Shown: in pieces, positions 12,501 to 27,500 of the stretch
How positions within the stretch are numbered: the stretch's first letter is position 1
Layout: each line of letters starts with the position of its first letter
The notes under the pieces: model-generated
What the model was told of the DNA's origin: nothing
The model's input: the letters and a program-made list of their open reading frames with translations, nothing else
The model's database searches: none
Position numbers and translations under genes: made by a program
Source of the DNA: Mactra quadrangularis
Lineage: Eukaryota; Mollusca; Bivalvia; Venerida; Mactridae
Assembly: GCA_025267735.1 (NCBI GenBank)
Contig: CM046304.1
Coordinates: forward strand, 4,898,001 to 4,962,000
Direction: 5' to 3'
Length of the DNA stretch: 64,000 nucleotides

Positions 12501-15500
12501 TCTTCTGAGGAACAAATTAATTAAGTGACTACGTAACTAGTTTATCCCTTACCGCTTTTCTAAGATCGCTAATTTGTTCGTGTTAGTAGTTACGGGTTAC
12601 GTAACTAGTTAACATAACTATTAATTAGTTAATAAAATATATAAAACAAGAAATAGATTTTAAAAGATATTCGGCGCTGTGCAGAGTTCAATTTGTTTTG
12701 AAGTATAAATAGTCATATTCCCTGTTCAGTCATACTGCCGGGAGAGTACCACGACAAACCAATCAGCAAAGCGAGTTACCCATAATACACAGAGTAAATA
12801 GTAAGCAACTACTATCGTGCTACGCGCCTGTTTCACAAATAACCGATGATACCATCCCTGCGTTCAGTTACCGCGAACGTTACAAAAAGTTCCGTAACGA
12901 TACATTCGGAACTCCTCGGCCATTCGCTGCGAATAATCTCGGACATATTTAGTCGCTATTTTGAAACTACCGGTGTTAAAGTAAACAAATATATGATCGT
13001 TTAGGCATTGAGTGATGTTTCGTTTTTAGTCCGTAAATTATGAAACATCACTCATTGCTTTAACGATCTCATATTTGTGTATTAAATTAGGTTATTCGCA
13101 GCGAATGGCCGAGGAGTTCCGAATGTATCGTTATGTAACGTTCTGTAACGTTTTGTGTAATTGAACACGCTACGTATCTTCTACCCATTTCTCTATACCG
13201 AAAGAGAATTTCATTGGAAAAACAGGTGTGGTAGAGCAATTGTATTGGTTAAAAATATAAGTCAAATTTGATTTAGACAGCTGTGTCGAAAAATGTGTTT
13301 GCAGCATATCAGGAACAGCAACAGTAAAAATACAGTCTACCACACAGCCAAAAGACGAGGGGGCGACAAATAAATATTTTTACTCCACAATAAAAAGTAG
13401 AATACATACCTTAGGTACAAAGACAAGACAAAGGGTAATCGTTGTACAAAATATAATAAAGAAACCAATGATAACAAATGATGATGTCGGCTGATCATTG
13501 ATGACAAAAGAGACGGCAGCACCGCAGATACACATAATAACAACATTATAGACACTCATTCCTATATACTTGGAATCATTTAACGCTGGTATACTGACTT
13601 GTCGTGTTTCCCAGGCTAGAAAACAACCAAATACCTGCGAAAAAATAATGTACAATATACAATTACACAAAAATATAATTTGGGCGTTTTTGTGGTTTTT
13701 TATGTTGGCTTTTCTCAAATTGTTATCTCTTCAAACACAGGTTTTGGCGAAGCCCAGTGGTTACAATGCTTGGTATGCTATGCTTGGATAAGTATATATA
13801 CGCAATTCCAGGTTTGTTCAAATCCTACACTACAAACCCCGTTGTTTTATACATTTTCTTAGTTGCTTAGTGCTGGACTCGAAAAAACTGTTAGCATTTT
13901 TGCCATTAGTGTACGCATCTGTGAAAGCAATTTGGGTGATCTGTGTTCGATTACTATCACACCATACATAATACCTACCCATGAAAATTCGAGTGATTAC
14001 TGGTAGAAAAATATTATTTACATGCAGGTAGCTGGTAAAAAAGTTGATAACAGGTAGCTATGACGTCCAATTATAAGACACAATTTGCAAAACATAAAAC
14101 AAATTGTATAAACAGAATAGGTGTTCACGAAAGCATGGTGGTGACGTGCGGATGCGTACCAGCTGCGCGGGATATGGTACCACCCTGTATTAGTAAGTGG
14201 TTACGAATCACTCCATATCCAATGCATATACCATATTTGTCTTTCAAAATATCTCGAATTGCTTGATATCATTTGATCTCATTTCGAAGGTTTGGCTTAT
14301 CACAATTAATTTTTTTACATGGATAACCACAAAGCACTGATTAGATTAAATTTATTATGCGGGAACGACTAACTGAGTTGCGATAATGTTTTGGAAATAC
14401 TACCAACTTGTGGAAACAAATTAGAAAGAGCAAAATCTCTCTTTACTTGTACGAACAAGTTAGAGAAGAATATCGTCGATGTCATCTCCATGCTACCATA
14501 GTACAATGGTTATCCAAAAACGGAGACATCTTCCGTGTAAAATATCTTAAAAATACATGTATTTGTTCAAAATAAAAGTCTCAACTTACAAGTAGTAATC
14601 CTTTATAGGCATATATGATAACCAGCCATATTGTCATTCTTTCACTTCTACAGTATTCTATGACTGGAACAATATCCAGATCTCCATCAATCTGTCAATT
14701 AATGTCACATTACAAAAGACATTTAAATACATAGTAGTATTGATATGTACGAGGGATGTTCAAAAAGTTGATAAACTGTTGTTGTTGGTTTTTTAAACAA
14801 TATGGCTGGGTGTGGTGCTTTTCACAAAAAATACTGACGAACGAGGGGTTTCAGATCACAATTTGGTGAGACGTTTTTTAGAAACAGTATGGCTGGGTTT
14901 GTAGTGTAAGTGGTTACTTTTTCACACAAAAATCTTACGTTAAAAATTGTCGTAAGTCAAAAGCAAGACAAATACAGAATACTGTCATTTTTGGTCAATT
15001 AACTCTAAATAATACTTACTTACATGTATGTAAAATATTGTTCACATTTTGAATATTGAATATCATAATTATCATAGTTATGTTTATTATCATTTTGACT
15101 TTGAAGTGCAATATTTATAAATTTGAATTAGATAACATTTTTCGTTAGATTTTTTGTGTGAAAAAGAGCACAGTTTGGTTCACAGGGACTCCAACTTCAG
15201 TTTCTCAAAGGGGGTACGGGTCCGAATCTCAACGGGGCGTTATCCGCTGCCAAATAAATTTAACAATAATGTCAACTTTTCTTCATTAATAAGGAATATG
15301 GGAAAGTTGCCAGCCCTGGAGGAAGGATATATGAGTACTGGTAATAGACAAGGTTCCAGGAAAGCTGGGTTAGGTGCGATGGCGGACATACATTGTGTTG
15401 ACACGTCGTTAAAAACCCAGTATAAGAAAACAATCTATATAACTTGTTTTCGATCACCCGGATTCATTCCCTCCGTTGTTATGTTTTCACATCGAAATGG

Positions 15501-18500
15501 TGTTTTGAACATGTTTAAATAAGATCCATAAAGCACATTTTGCAATAATGAAAATTCCATGAGCTTATCTCATTCTCTATCATTTTAATAAACCCGTATT
15601 TTAAACAAAATTGAATGTTCTCATAATTCGTTGAACACCCCTCGTATGATATATATATATAAACCCACTGGATGTCTGTCCAATTAGAGTATTTTCTTAG
15701 ACAGTTTTCTTGGTCTGTCAGTCTTGGGGAGAACTTTTTATTGTTCCAAGTTCAATGAGGTCAGTATATACTAAAACGTCTCCCTGTGGTCAAGTTCAAT
15801 AGTTTCTTGAAACATAAACTAGGTTTCTATAAATAGCCGATCCCTCTGAATATCATAATACTTATTGGCATTTATTCGCGAATTTGGTCACCAGGGGTCC
15901 GTATTATCAAAAGTCTTACGATCTATTTTGGTCGTAAGTCATTTTTCTTGTATTATTATATAATTGTAAGAAATTGATTTTGATAATACGCTGTCGGGGC
16001 AAAATAGTAATAAATTGTTTACGATAGTATAACATACAGATTATGATTTACGACTAAACCAGTCGTAAGACAGATTATATTATGAACGGCACTATCCTAT
16101 GTTTACTTTTCCATGTTTATTTCCAAAATTAACACAACAAAAATGACTTAAGTGCAAATTATAATCACTGACTTTCTTGTACGGTAGGTCGCCTTAACGT
16201 AGTTGAATCGTAGTTTTTTGCTTTCCAAAGAGTCTGCTGCCGTCATGAATCTGGAGGCAATTATCAAGTTAGTGTGATCTTTGTGCACTGCCGATTGGGA
16301 TAGCTGGACGGGTTATCATTGATAACTACAACTAAATTAAGATGAAAGATGAAGACTTACCACCGTTGTTAAATTTTTGATAGCAGTTTGAAGTGGGTCT
16401 AAAATCTGCCATGTGACCAAGATGGTGGCATCAAGAAATAACAAAACAGTCACCACAAGTATTAATTTATAGTCCTTGATAACCTGAAAAAAAGATTAAG
16501 TAAAATTAATATAGTACAAGAGTTCGACGTACGACAGCACGCTTCTGTATGGGTAATAATAGCTTCGTTGATTCTTTGGGTTGTTTTCAAGTGCGTCATT
16601 CAGTTAGTCCTAAAACTGGCTTTTGCTTTAGAGCTTTGGATGGGCAATGTATATCAAGGGTTGCCAGCAAGACTGTAGTGACTCAGTCTTTAATGCAAGC
16701 CACTTACTACAGTCTTGCAAGCAACCCTCGATATGATGATATTCAGCACACACCGATGCTAAGCATTATGAGTATAAATGTTTTATTTATCTGAAACTAA
16801 TTGATACTGTTTAAATTCTAATTATGTCCACGACCAATTGAACTAAGCAAATCAAATATGGTTTTGTTGCTACTTAATATGATATTGTGATATTGTTATC
16901 AAACAAAGTATTGGTAAATTTTATTCTCAACTATCAACGGCGCATACATTAACATCGCTGCTTTAAATACTCGATTATAGACAGTGAGACCAAAATACTG
17001 TAGTAATTATTTAAATCAACGTGGTTAATGTATGCGCCACTGACACTTGGATAAAACTTATCTTCACGTTACACGTTGAATAAAATATGTAAACTGTCAT
17101 TTTACCTCCACGCTTAAGTATTTCATTTCACACAGACATTTGAAAACAAAAAAAAGAATGTAGGTGTAATTATAGATATATCATTTTCCCCAACCCTCTT
17201 CCAGGAAACCCAAACCTCCCCAACTTCCTCCCTCCCCTAATCCCTCCCAAAGATCCCTCCCCTAATCCCTCCCAAAGATCCCAACCCTCCTCATCCCTCC
17301 CCAATAACACCAACCTTTCCTTCCCAAGGAACCCAACCTTCCTTCCCAAGGACCCAACCTTCCCTCCCCAATAACCCCAACCTTTCCTCCCCAATAACCC
17401 AACCTTTCCTCCCCAATAACCCCAACCTTTCCTTCCCAAGGAACCCAACCTTCCTTCCCAAGGACCCCAACCTTCCCTCCCCAATAACCCCAACCTTTCC
17501 TCCCCAATAACCCCAACCTTTCCTCCCCAATAACCCAACATTCCCTTCCCAAGGAACCCAACCTTCCTTCCCCAAGGACCCCAACCCTCCTACCAAAAGG
17601 ATCTAACCCTCCACCCTCCCCAAGAACCAATAGTCCCATGGGACACAAGGAATTGTAATTAACCCCCCATTAATGGGGGTAAACTACCTCTCCTTCATAT
17701 TCCCACCCAGGGGACCGGAAAATATGCACTTCAACTCCGTAAAAAACAAAGTTGAAGAGCATATGTAAATAGAAGCCCCCCGGCAAAGGGAGACTACTCT
17801 CCCTATCTTTCCCACCCAGGGGAACGGGTATTCAACTCGCGAGAGTCGAACACAAAAAGTGCTTTAACTCCGTAGAAAACAGAGTTAAAACGGTTGGAAA
17901 GCAGAATCCCCTATAAAGGGGATATCTACCCATCACAAATTGTCCCAATTAGGGGACAGGGTATTCAACTCGTAAGAGTCGAACACAAAAAGTGTGCCTC
18001 CATTCCGTAAAGTACAGAACAGAAGCACTTGAGTTTTCACCGAATGACATCATGAAAACCTACAACACTTATACAAAAAATTAGTAACTATATTTTGGCT
18101 TGTAGCAAATGCACTTGTCAAAAGTTTAAAATATTTCAAATAAATAAAGACGAACATTTCCTTTTTCAAAACTTCTATGTTAAAAGGATTATATTTAATT
18201 CTATATAAAATTTCTTTTTATATTTATGTACGTATTACCATAATAAAGTTTTAAGTAAAATCACAAAATATAAAGAATTGTGTTTATAAATCCCATTTTG
18301 AATACACGCGTATACAATAAAATATAAATATTGCCCCTAGGGCTTTCACACATATTGCAAAGTATATTTTTCTTTATTTTCTGACTTAATAAAATGAACT
18401 TGAAATATAAATTTAGGTTTTATTAAATTTCTAGCTTTCATAGATTTTAAAGACATAAAGAATTGTTTTAAAATTTCAATATGGAAATCTAGGGACCGGA

Positions 18501-21500
18501 AGTTGGCAAATATGAAGGTACTCTTCACATTATATATATGTCACAAAACTTGTATATTATTAGGACCCAGAATAGCGCAATTGGTTAGACTGAAGGAAAT
18601 TAAATTTGAAATCGGTTCGAAACCAAACACTGATGGTTCGAAACCTAGTCATTGCTCTATTATTTTTTTTATTTTTTTTTATTTATCATATTAGCATAAA
18701 ATACTTTATTATAAAGTTTTATGCATAGAAACATGTACTTAAAATCAACATAAATAAAATTTCATTGAAATTGTTTTTTATAAATTTTCCCCTACATTTA
18801 GTTAATCATATCACATATTTAGTTATATAGGTCTATTCAAGCTAATTAAGTATAATTAAATTTACAGACTTATCAGTCATAATTTCATGATAAACGCATG
18901 CGTGCAATCAGTTAGTTCCATGAAGTACACCCCTGATAGTGCTTAGATATTCAAGACACCAATTCAGTGACTTGCAAAATAAAGCTGCATCATCAAACCG
19001 AAATATCGCCAAATTATATCTTAGATATCATATCGTAACTGAACCGAAAGCACGATATTTAAGTCGCAAAATAATAATCAGGAAGAGTTAACTCAGATTT
19101 ACACTGTTAAACGCTTTACTAAAACTTTTAAATTAGAAGTGCATTGTCTTACACTTTAAAGGAGTAGGTTCACTTAGGTGTGAAAATTGATGTTAATAAA
19201 ACAATGAAAATTAGTTTGACCATCGGCTTCAATCCCAGATCAAGTTTTCTAATGTTTGGCAAAATTCTTTATCCGTTGCTATGGCAACAGTTTTTATTCT
19301 TCAGTTATAAAACACCATTTTTGAACATAACTACATGTATCTTGGCTTATGACAAAAATAGACACGATTAAAGATAGGCAGATTTTTATGGTAAATGAAC
19401 CTTCTCCTTTCAATGCAAGTCCAACTTAATATTGACATAATCCACATTCAGTAAAATTCAAATAGAATCTACAACAGAATCCATGTTAGAACTACTTTCT
19501 TTCCTCATGATGTCCAATGTATAATTGTATAGAAAATTGCCGAGGGGTTCCGAATGCGACTCTAGTAGGGAGGTGTCACCATTAGTAAGGTAGAATTTGA
19601 CTTAAAGTATTAACCTAAATCTAAATAAAGTTTGGAGACATTTTCACCTTTTAGGGGTACTGAATAGTTTTAACATGTATCTAAAATTTGATAACTGTTT
19701 ATTTTGAAATACATTTTAGTTTTGCTTTATTTTTGGTTACCATTATAATTATAACTGAGACTACAAAAATAGCATAAAAGCTATGTTATGGAAGATAATT
19801 ACAATAAACATGGTTTTTGGGAGGCTTTAGGATGTCAGATGCTGAATCTTTTAGATGTGAAGCATTCATGAAACTTGTTTTAATTTATCACAGACCATAC
19901 TTAAATATATTCAATACAATGATTCTACAAAAATATTAATCACTTTCAAGAATTATCGTAAATCTTTTAAATCTTCAAACTTTGGTGGATACTGTATTTT
20001 GTCAATACAATTATTTTACCTTTTTATGTAGTTTTATCTCGGTGAATATGGAATGTACTCTCCAAGTTTTACTAAACATTGCACCAAATGCCAAAGTAAA
20101 ACCAACGGATAGAACCCAGGCTCTAGACTGTAAAATATAACATATATTACAACATTGATAATCTGAACTTGCACCAAACTTAAATCAAAGTTTGAACTAC
20201 CCAAGAAGGATAAATTCAAGTACTGCTTGCTCAGTCAAAGTCGCCTTCGTATTTAAAGGTACTCGTTCACAGATTTCAACTTAAATATCAACTTCTTCTA
20301 AAACTACAGTATTGTAAGTAAACACTTTTGGAAGCAGGAAAGTAGTGTTCTGACAATGACAATTTTAGTGCAAATTTACATACAACTTCAAATGGTGGTG
20401 TTTCGTGCAGTAAAAATCTATCTCGTATGTCACGGTATAGACATTTTAGTACATTTTTGTAACTTTTGTTGTATATTTCTTGCAACCTACCGGTCAGTTT
20501 GTCTCATAATATTACGAATTAATTTTTTGACTCAATTAGAGACGCTGAATGGTATTTTAAAAAATATAGAAAAAAATAACCAAATCCGTGAACTAGTACC
20601 TTTAAACAAGAGAACGTATTAAGTGACTGCAAAATTATTGAACCATTGGCTGTTGAAAAATAAGACTATACATGTAGTTATCTTGTTATACAAATCGTGG
20701 CAACCCAGGAGTGCTTTTCACAAAAAATCTTACGAAAAAAATCTACGTAAGTTAGTTTCATATAATTATCACTTCAAAGTCAGACAGATGATAAGCATAA
20801 CTATGATATGATATTCAAAAGGTTTACACAATTCTACACATTTTGCATAATATTTAGAATTGATAAGCCAAAAAATGAGCGTACTATTAATGTTTCTTGT
20901 TTTTGACTTACGAAGATTTTTTCGTAAGAATTTTTGTGAAAAGCACCACTGGTCTATGGCACAATAGTAAACATGCATAATCTCGAATCAGGTATCCCGA
21001 TGAGATAATTGGTTCAAGTTGGTTTAAGCCTCATTATGGCTGGCTATACCATTCCATGAAAGTTCGACAACAATATCAATTTTACTCCGTCAATAAGGTA
21101 TATGGGAAAGTTGTCAACCTTTTGTAAGGGTAGGTGAGTACTGGTTATAGACAAAGGTCAATGAAAGCTTGGTTTGGTTAGCTAGCCGTCGTGAAATGGT
21201 GATAATTTGTATTCACAAGGCGTTAAACGTGATTGACAAGAAAAATATACGCATGAATAGAATGTTCAATATGAATATGTATATAAAGGTTGGTTATTTT
21301 CAAAACTACTGTACTGATCGAGGGAACGTGGGTTCGATTCCCAGGCGGAACATACTTTAGTGCAGTTTGGTCATGAAAAAATTCTACGACCATTCCCCTC
21401 GTACAATTGATTCTAAATCATGTAGGGCAGTTGTCAGTCACTGACAGATGTATGTGCCTAGTAACTGGTTAAAAGCTTAATCCAGAGATTCAGTCTTTTC

Positions 21501-24500
21501 AGAAAGGGTAAGTAGTTCGGCTGACCACCAGGGCTCGAATTTAAGCTTGCATACTCGCAAACTGCAAGTGGATTTTGAAAATTGCGAGTAACTTTTAATT
21601 TAACTCGCAAATTTACATGAGATAAAATCGACGCAAAAATATTACTGTCTAAACTAATGGGGCTCAAATCAGCTAAGAAACGGCAAGATAATTCGATAGT
21701 ATCAATTAAAGATTAACCTGAAATACATGTTTGATACTCTTTGTCTATCCCACAGTAACGACCTTGTTCCATCCATGGATACATATAGTACTAGGTTGTA
21801 TTTATATTATATATATAAATTGTAACTATGTATTCTGTTAAGATTTTGAGAAAAATGCGAGTCACATTTTTACATTTGCGAGTTGAAATAAAATCAACTC
21901 GCAAAAATTTGCTATATTCGAGCCCTGACTGACCACCGTGATATGACTTATACAATGTATAGTTACGGCGTTAATCCTACCCCCTACACAATTTGCCTGA
22001 TTTTATAGCCAAGTATAAAAAGTAGTTTTACCGTACAAATATGTCTTAGATACAATATAGGTATAACCCCTCCGTCGGTCCCCAATAAAAATACACTTAT
22101 ATATGTTAATATACATCCTACAATTATAATGTTGTTTAAATTTGGTGATGACATCTTAATGTATCTGAAACAACATAGAAACATAGTTATGTGATAGTCT
22201 TATTTCGAATAAAACATAGAAACATAAGTATAAAATAATCTTTTTTCGAACAATAACATATCCTAGTGTACGTAGTTCCGACGCACATAAGAAACTATGA
22301 CTATAAACTGTTACAAGATATGGCTTCAACTAACAAATGACCCTAAATATAAATGTTTTATTCATTTGTTCATCTTTTGCAACTTTTAATACCAATGGGT
22401 CAATGCAAAATTAGTCTAACTACATGTATATAAAGAAGGATGTAGACTAGTTTTGCCATGACTCATCGGCGTGTAACAATACATACACCCAGCTGCCCTG
22501 CGTTCAGTTACCGCAAACGTTACAAACCGTTCCGTTACGATACATTCGGAACTCTTCAGCCATTCGCTGCGAACAACCTAATCTAATACACAAATATGCG
22601 ATCGTTAAGGCAATGAGTGATGTTTCAAAATTTACGGACTAAATACGAAACATCACTCAATGCCTAAACGATCATATATTTGTTTACTTTAACACCGGTA
22701 GTTTCAAAATAGCGTCTAAATATGTCCGAGATTATTCGCAGCGAATGGCCGAGGAGTTCCGAATGTATCGTTACGGAACGTTTTGTAACGTTCGCGGTAA
22801 CTGAACGCAGGGCTGTATCAATGATATGACGATATCATTGATGGGCCAACGAGAGTGTGCCTGATCAACCCGCAACAAAGCGAGATCAGAAGCAGAGTTA
22901 TATTCTATTCTGTGTTAATTGTTGATTTAAAATCATCCTAAGTACTTATTTTTTGGTGTACCCAGAAGACGTTGGTGTCATGCGAAACAGCAAAGCATTA
23001 GCTACACATGTATGTCTAAATATGTATAATAAAATGGGTTACAATGAAAAAACTGGCCTCTTATTGAATTTGAGCAAAAATTTATCATGCGATATATACA
23101 CTGTAGGGGAAGGCGGGGTAAGTTGGGCCAAATGTGTATATAGTGTTTTGACTTGCAACTGTGCCGTTCACTTTTGTTAAAATTGAAAAGTTAAAAAATG
23201 ATATACATGTTCAGCAGACTTTACAATTTTGTGCGATAACTCCTGATCATTGAAATCTTCTTCAGGCAGGTAATCCCTCTAAGTACCCATGTACGCCTGG
23301 GTGGAATGGAACAATTGTAGGGTAAATCCTTGCTCAAGCAGTGCCCCTTGTAGGGATCGACCCCGGGGCCACTCGAACCCTGAGCGGGCGTCCTATCACT
23401 GGACCACAGCTCCCATCTTTGGGTAAGTCCATGCAATAATTAAATTGAAAGACTTACCGGTGTTCTCTAAAAATTATATTTGTCACCAGAAAAAATATAG
23501 ACATGATTATACCAACACCGGAAACAGAACATATACTGAAGTAAATAGCACGTGGTACACGTTGATACTCAATTTTGATCAACTTCCGGTCAATCGGTGG
23601 TCCTTTGCCTAGAATAAAATTAAATTTATATATCTAAACTCAAAAGAAAATAATCAGGGTATAAAGTCCCGTGATCTTCAAAAAGTAAACAAACACTTGT
23701 TTTCCGTCGATTTCTTGAACCAGATGAAATATAAAATAATCAAATAGTGCATTTATTTTCTAAAAATGCTCACATTAGGCTGTGGATTGTGGTTGTTCAC
23801 TCTGAATCTTCTGCACAAAGTTTTCAGCAAATGACCTGTGGTTGCCTTTCGGTTCTATCTAGTAGAAAATGGTATGCAACTAGATATGTTCGGAGATACA
23901 GTCGAAATATTGGAAGTTATTTTCTGTGTTATGGAATTTAACAATCAAATTAACTATGTCAGAAGACGAGAACAACTTCTACAGGTTTTTAGCTAACCCA
24001 TGTCTTCATTGTAAATGAAACCGGGTCGATAGCGCAGTTGGTAGCGCGCCGAGATTTGGAATCTCGCGTCCCAAAGGGGGGGGTCGAATCCCACCGGGGG
24101 AGGTTTTACCCTTCCATGAAAAATTGACAATAATGTCAATTTTCTTCCATTGATTAGACAATATGGAGACAGCGTTAAACCCATTAAAAATAAATAAAAA
24201 TAAAATAAACAAGTTCATAAACGGCGGTACGTCAACCTACTTACTGTCACTGGAAAGGAGCGTTAATGAACGCCGTATCAGATAAAAAGGCTTAAGACGT
24301 TTTGGTAGCCAGAATAATAACAACAGTTTCATAAAAAGAGCTTACCTCTCCATATGATCGGGAAACTATTTTTGTAAGTAAGTTTGTCTCTTAACTTATG
24401 GTATTCGCCAATTTTCACCATTCTGTCTCCTAAAATAGTTCGTCAGGAAAACATAAAACATTCATAAAACATCTGGATACAGAAAATTTTGTCACAAAAA

Positions 24501-27500
24501 ACACACTGCAATTAGTTCTCTAAATTCAGCAAAAACTAATTTCTACATTACAAATCTCAATGCTGAAAGACATTTTCTTTTCCTAGGTCAAAATTGAGAC
24601 TTTTGCGTATTGACAAGGAGACGAAAATAGCATTATTTACCGCAGTCAACGGAAACATTTAAAGAAAAAAACAGATTAAAAGGATTTACCATTTCCATTA
24701 AATGTATTTGCGTTCATGGCGTACATTTGTAGGTTTCCATAAGAACTATTTTATTTCTGACGCAACTCTCAACCGCATTACACACTTTTTCAAATTTAGA
24801 AATGTATTCCTACGCCGATTAGTTGTACAATTATTCTTTCTAGGTATAACAATCGTAAACAAAATAGTCTGCCGGTAGCCTTTTATTAAATTTTGTCAAA
24901 GTTTTAAACAAAATTAGCACAGGGAGAAACTATTTTTGATTTAATTATACGCTTTTAACAGCTAATTCTGATTCTCAAAACAAATGGGATTTTGGTACAA
25001 ATACAAAGAACAAAACAGTTACCCAAACAAGTGTAAACAATAAAATATGTTTCTTTATAACTTTCTAATGATCGTTTGTTTTCCATTCTTGTTTTGAAGT
25101 GTATTTCCACACGCGATTTTATTTATTTACTTTGTTTATCATAGAGCAAAACAAACACCAAACAAAAAACCCAATGGATTTATCCTGGGTATCAAAGAAG
25201 TGCGTTATGGAATCGACGCAACACTATTTAGCATAAAATGAATTTATTGTATAGTAGCTTAATACTACGTTGTGGAGAAAACAACGATTGATCATAGTTT
25301 TGGATGCCTTGCAATTACAAATGTTGAATCACATAAATGCGATGTATTCATGAGTTCTATGTTAATTTTCACAAAAAATACTGAGTGTAGATCTATTGAA
25401 AAAAATGGTTCAAAATTAATCATTGTTATTTAATAATTTAGTAAATTCCTTAGTCTCCACACTTTCAGGGTAGACACTGTCTGTCTAGAAAATTACAAAT
25501 CATAATAATAATAACATAAAAACAAACCCTGGAACTGCTCTATCAATATGGAACCCACTCGGTCGCCACCTTGAAACTTAACTTGACCCTAAAAGTAAAC
25601 AAATATGTTGATAATAGCAAAAAGCCGATTGATAAATCGAAAGGCAAGCCCGGCTAGGTCAATTGGTAGCGCACAAAACTGCTGATCCATGAATCGTAAG
25701 TTCGGTACTAGGTTATGCATACTTTTGTGGAACTTGGTCGTAAAATGATTTCTACGACCATTACCCCTCCTACCGCTGATTCTGAATAATATATGAATGG
25801 GCAGTTGTCATCACTTACAAAAGTATGTGCCTTGCAACTGGTTAACAGCTAAATCAAGAGATTTCGCCTTTCCAGGAACACTGACTGGTTGACTGATATA
25901 TGGCGCCGTTATATGACCTAAACAATGTGTTGTTACGGCGTCAAACCAAAACTAAAAATTTCGAAACTCAAATATTGTCTACAGAAGAGGGAGATGGAAT
26001 AAAAGAACGATTTACTAATAGCTCGTACCATTCTAGTATCTAATTTTACAGCTTTAACCTTAAAATTCTACTTCCGGTTTTTGAATTACTTTCACTTTAC
26101 AGTTTTCATTTTTAAGTTGAATTCCTTTTTGACAGTTTTCTGTAGTGTCATTTTGATTGATACAGTATATTTCTATACCAGTTACAAGTCAATTTTTTAG
26201 TGTAGGCTAACCTATGATGTTTGGCGACGAGCTCATAAATTCGGATAACATTTTTGATACTTTAAAGATGCCTCGTTACATTTTGTTATCGATATTTCGC
26301 TCCGCCTAAGAAATAGTGCATTTTTCAGGTGTCTGTAAGAAGTTCAGAAAATATTGCACCAGTCATAGCAGACGATCTATTTGAATAGTCTGTTATATAC
26401 TGCTGGAACTATTTTCGGATTCCGCAACAAGGGATAGATAGAGTCTGAAATTGAGCTAGACATTTTTGTTTGGGCTGATAGCCTAAAAAAATACAAACAC
26501 TAAATATATGAGTACTATAAGTTTAGAACATGAAGTTTTTTATGCAAATTCATGCATTTGTGGCACTTGGCTTGTCATATCTTATTATTCTGTCATGAAT
26601 CAATTTTGTTTGGTGTTTTGATAACAATGGAATCTGGTATTAAGGTCTTTCCTACCTCACTTTGTGAGGCAAACGGTTTATTAAAAAAGCAATGTAGGGG
26701 ACCCACTATAAAGACAACCATGGATATTGTAAAATCGTAAAAAACTTGACGATTTTTGGCGTTGCGTTTTAAATTTTGCACAATGACTCGGCTTTAGGCT
26801 GCAGTTCATTTTTTGATACATTTATTTTATAATTATAAAAAAGATTTCTGTATGATTCATTACTTAGCTTTGTCAGTTCCGTAGCATGTTTGGAATACCT
26901 TTATTTCTATTGAATAGCAATATAACAGAATTTCTGTTGAATGGCCAGAATATCATAGAGTTGATTCCTCCAGAGAGCGTCTGTATACATACATTTTAAC
27001 ATAGATAATATACATCATATACATCTCTACATATACTGCGCCTTCCAAAAGCTTTTGGACATATGAAGTTTTGAGAAAAAAATGATTATGCGTAATACAA
27101 GTAATTTTACTACAGTAAAAATATTATTATATTAATGTCATTGTCCTTCGTTCAATTTATTGGGTGTTCCACCAATTGTATTGTAATGGCGAGAAATACT
27201 AGCTGTTTATGCTGTTAGAAATAAATTATATGTAAATTACATCATTAAGCATAATTGCATAAGCATGCGATTTCTTTTTCCATTTTTTTTAATTTTAGGG
27301 AAAAGGTATCAAATAAATACGTTCCATTATGAAGACCATTCCACTTTTTAAAGGTACTGTTTAACAGATTTGGTTTTTTCCCCTATAATTTCAAAATACC
27401 ATTCAGTGTCTGTAATTGTGTCAAAAGTTTAATTCTTGTTATTTTAAGACAAACCTATATATTGCAAGAAATATACAATAAAAGTTACAAAAATGCACTA

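Noticed and set aside
13680..13862. Open frames antisense to and beside exon 13
   Set aside because: Shadow of the receptor exon and its intron; a weak tRNA-like motif at 13745-13830 was too decayed to name.
17170..17648. Three overlapping minus-strand open frames rich in Gly, Trp and Leu
   Set aside because: They are translations of a 22 bp minisatellite that lacks stop-forming triplets; composition alone explains them.
23100..23140. AGGGGAAGGCGGGGTAAGTT motif resembling a transposon end
   Set aside because: No matching inverted end or target duplication could be found nearby.
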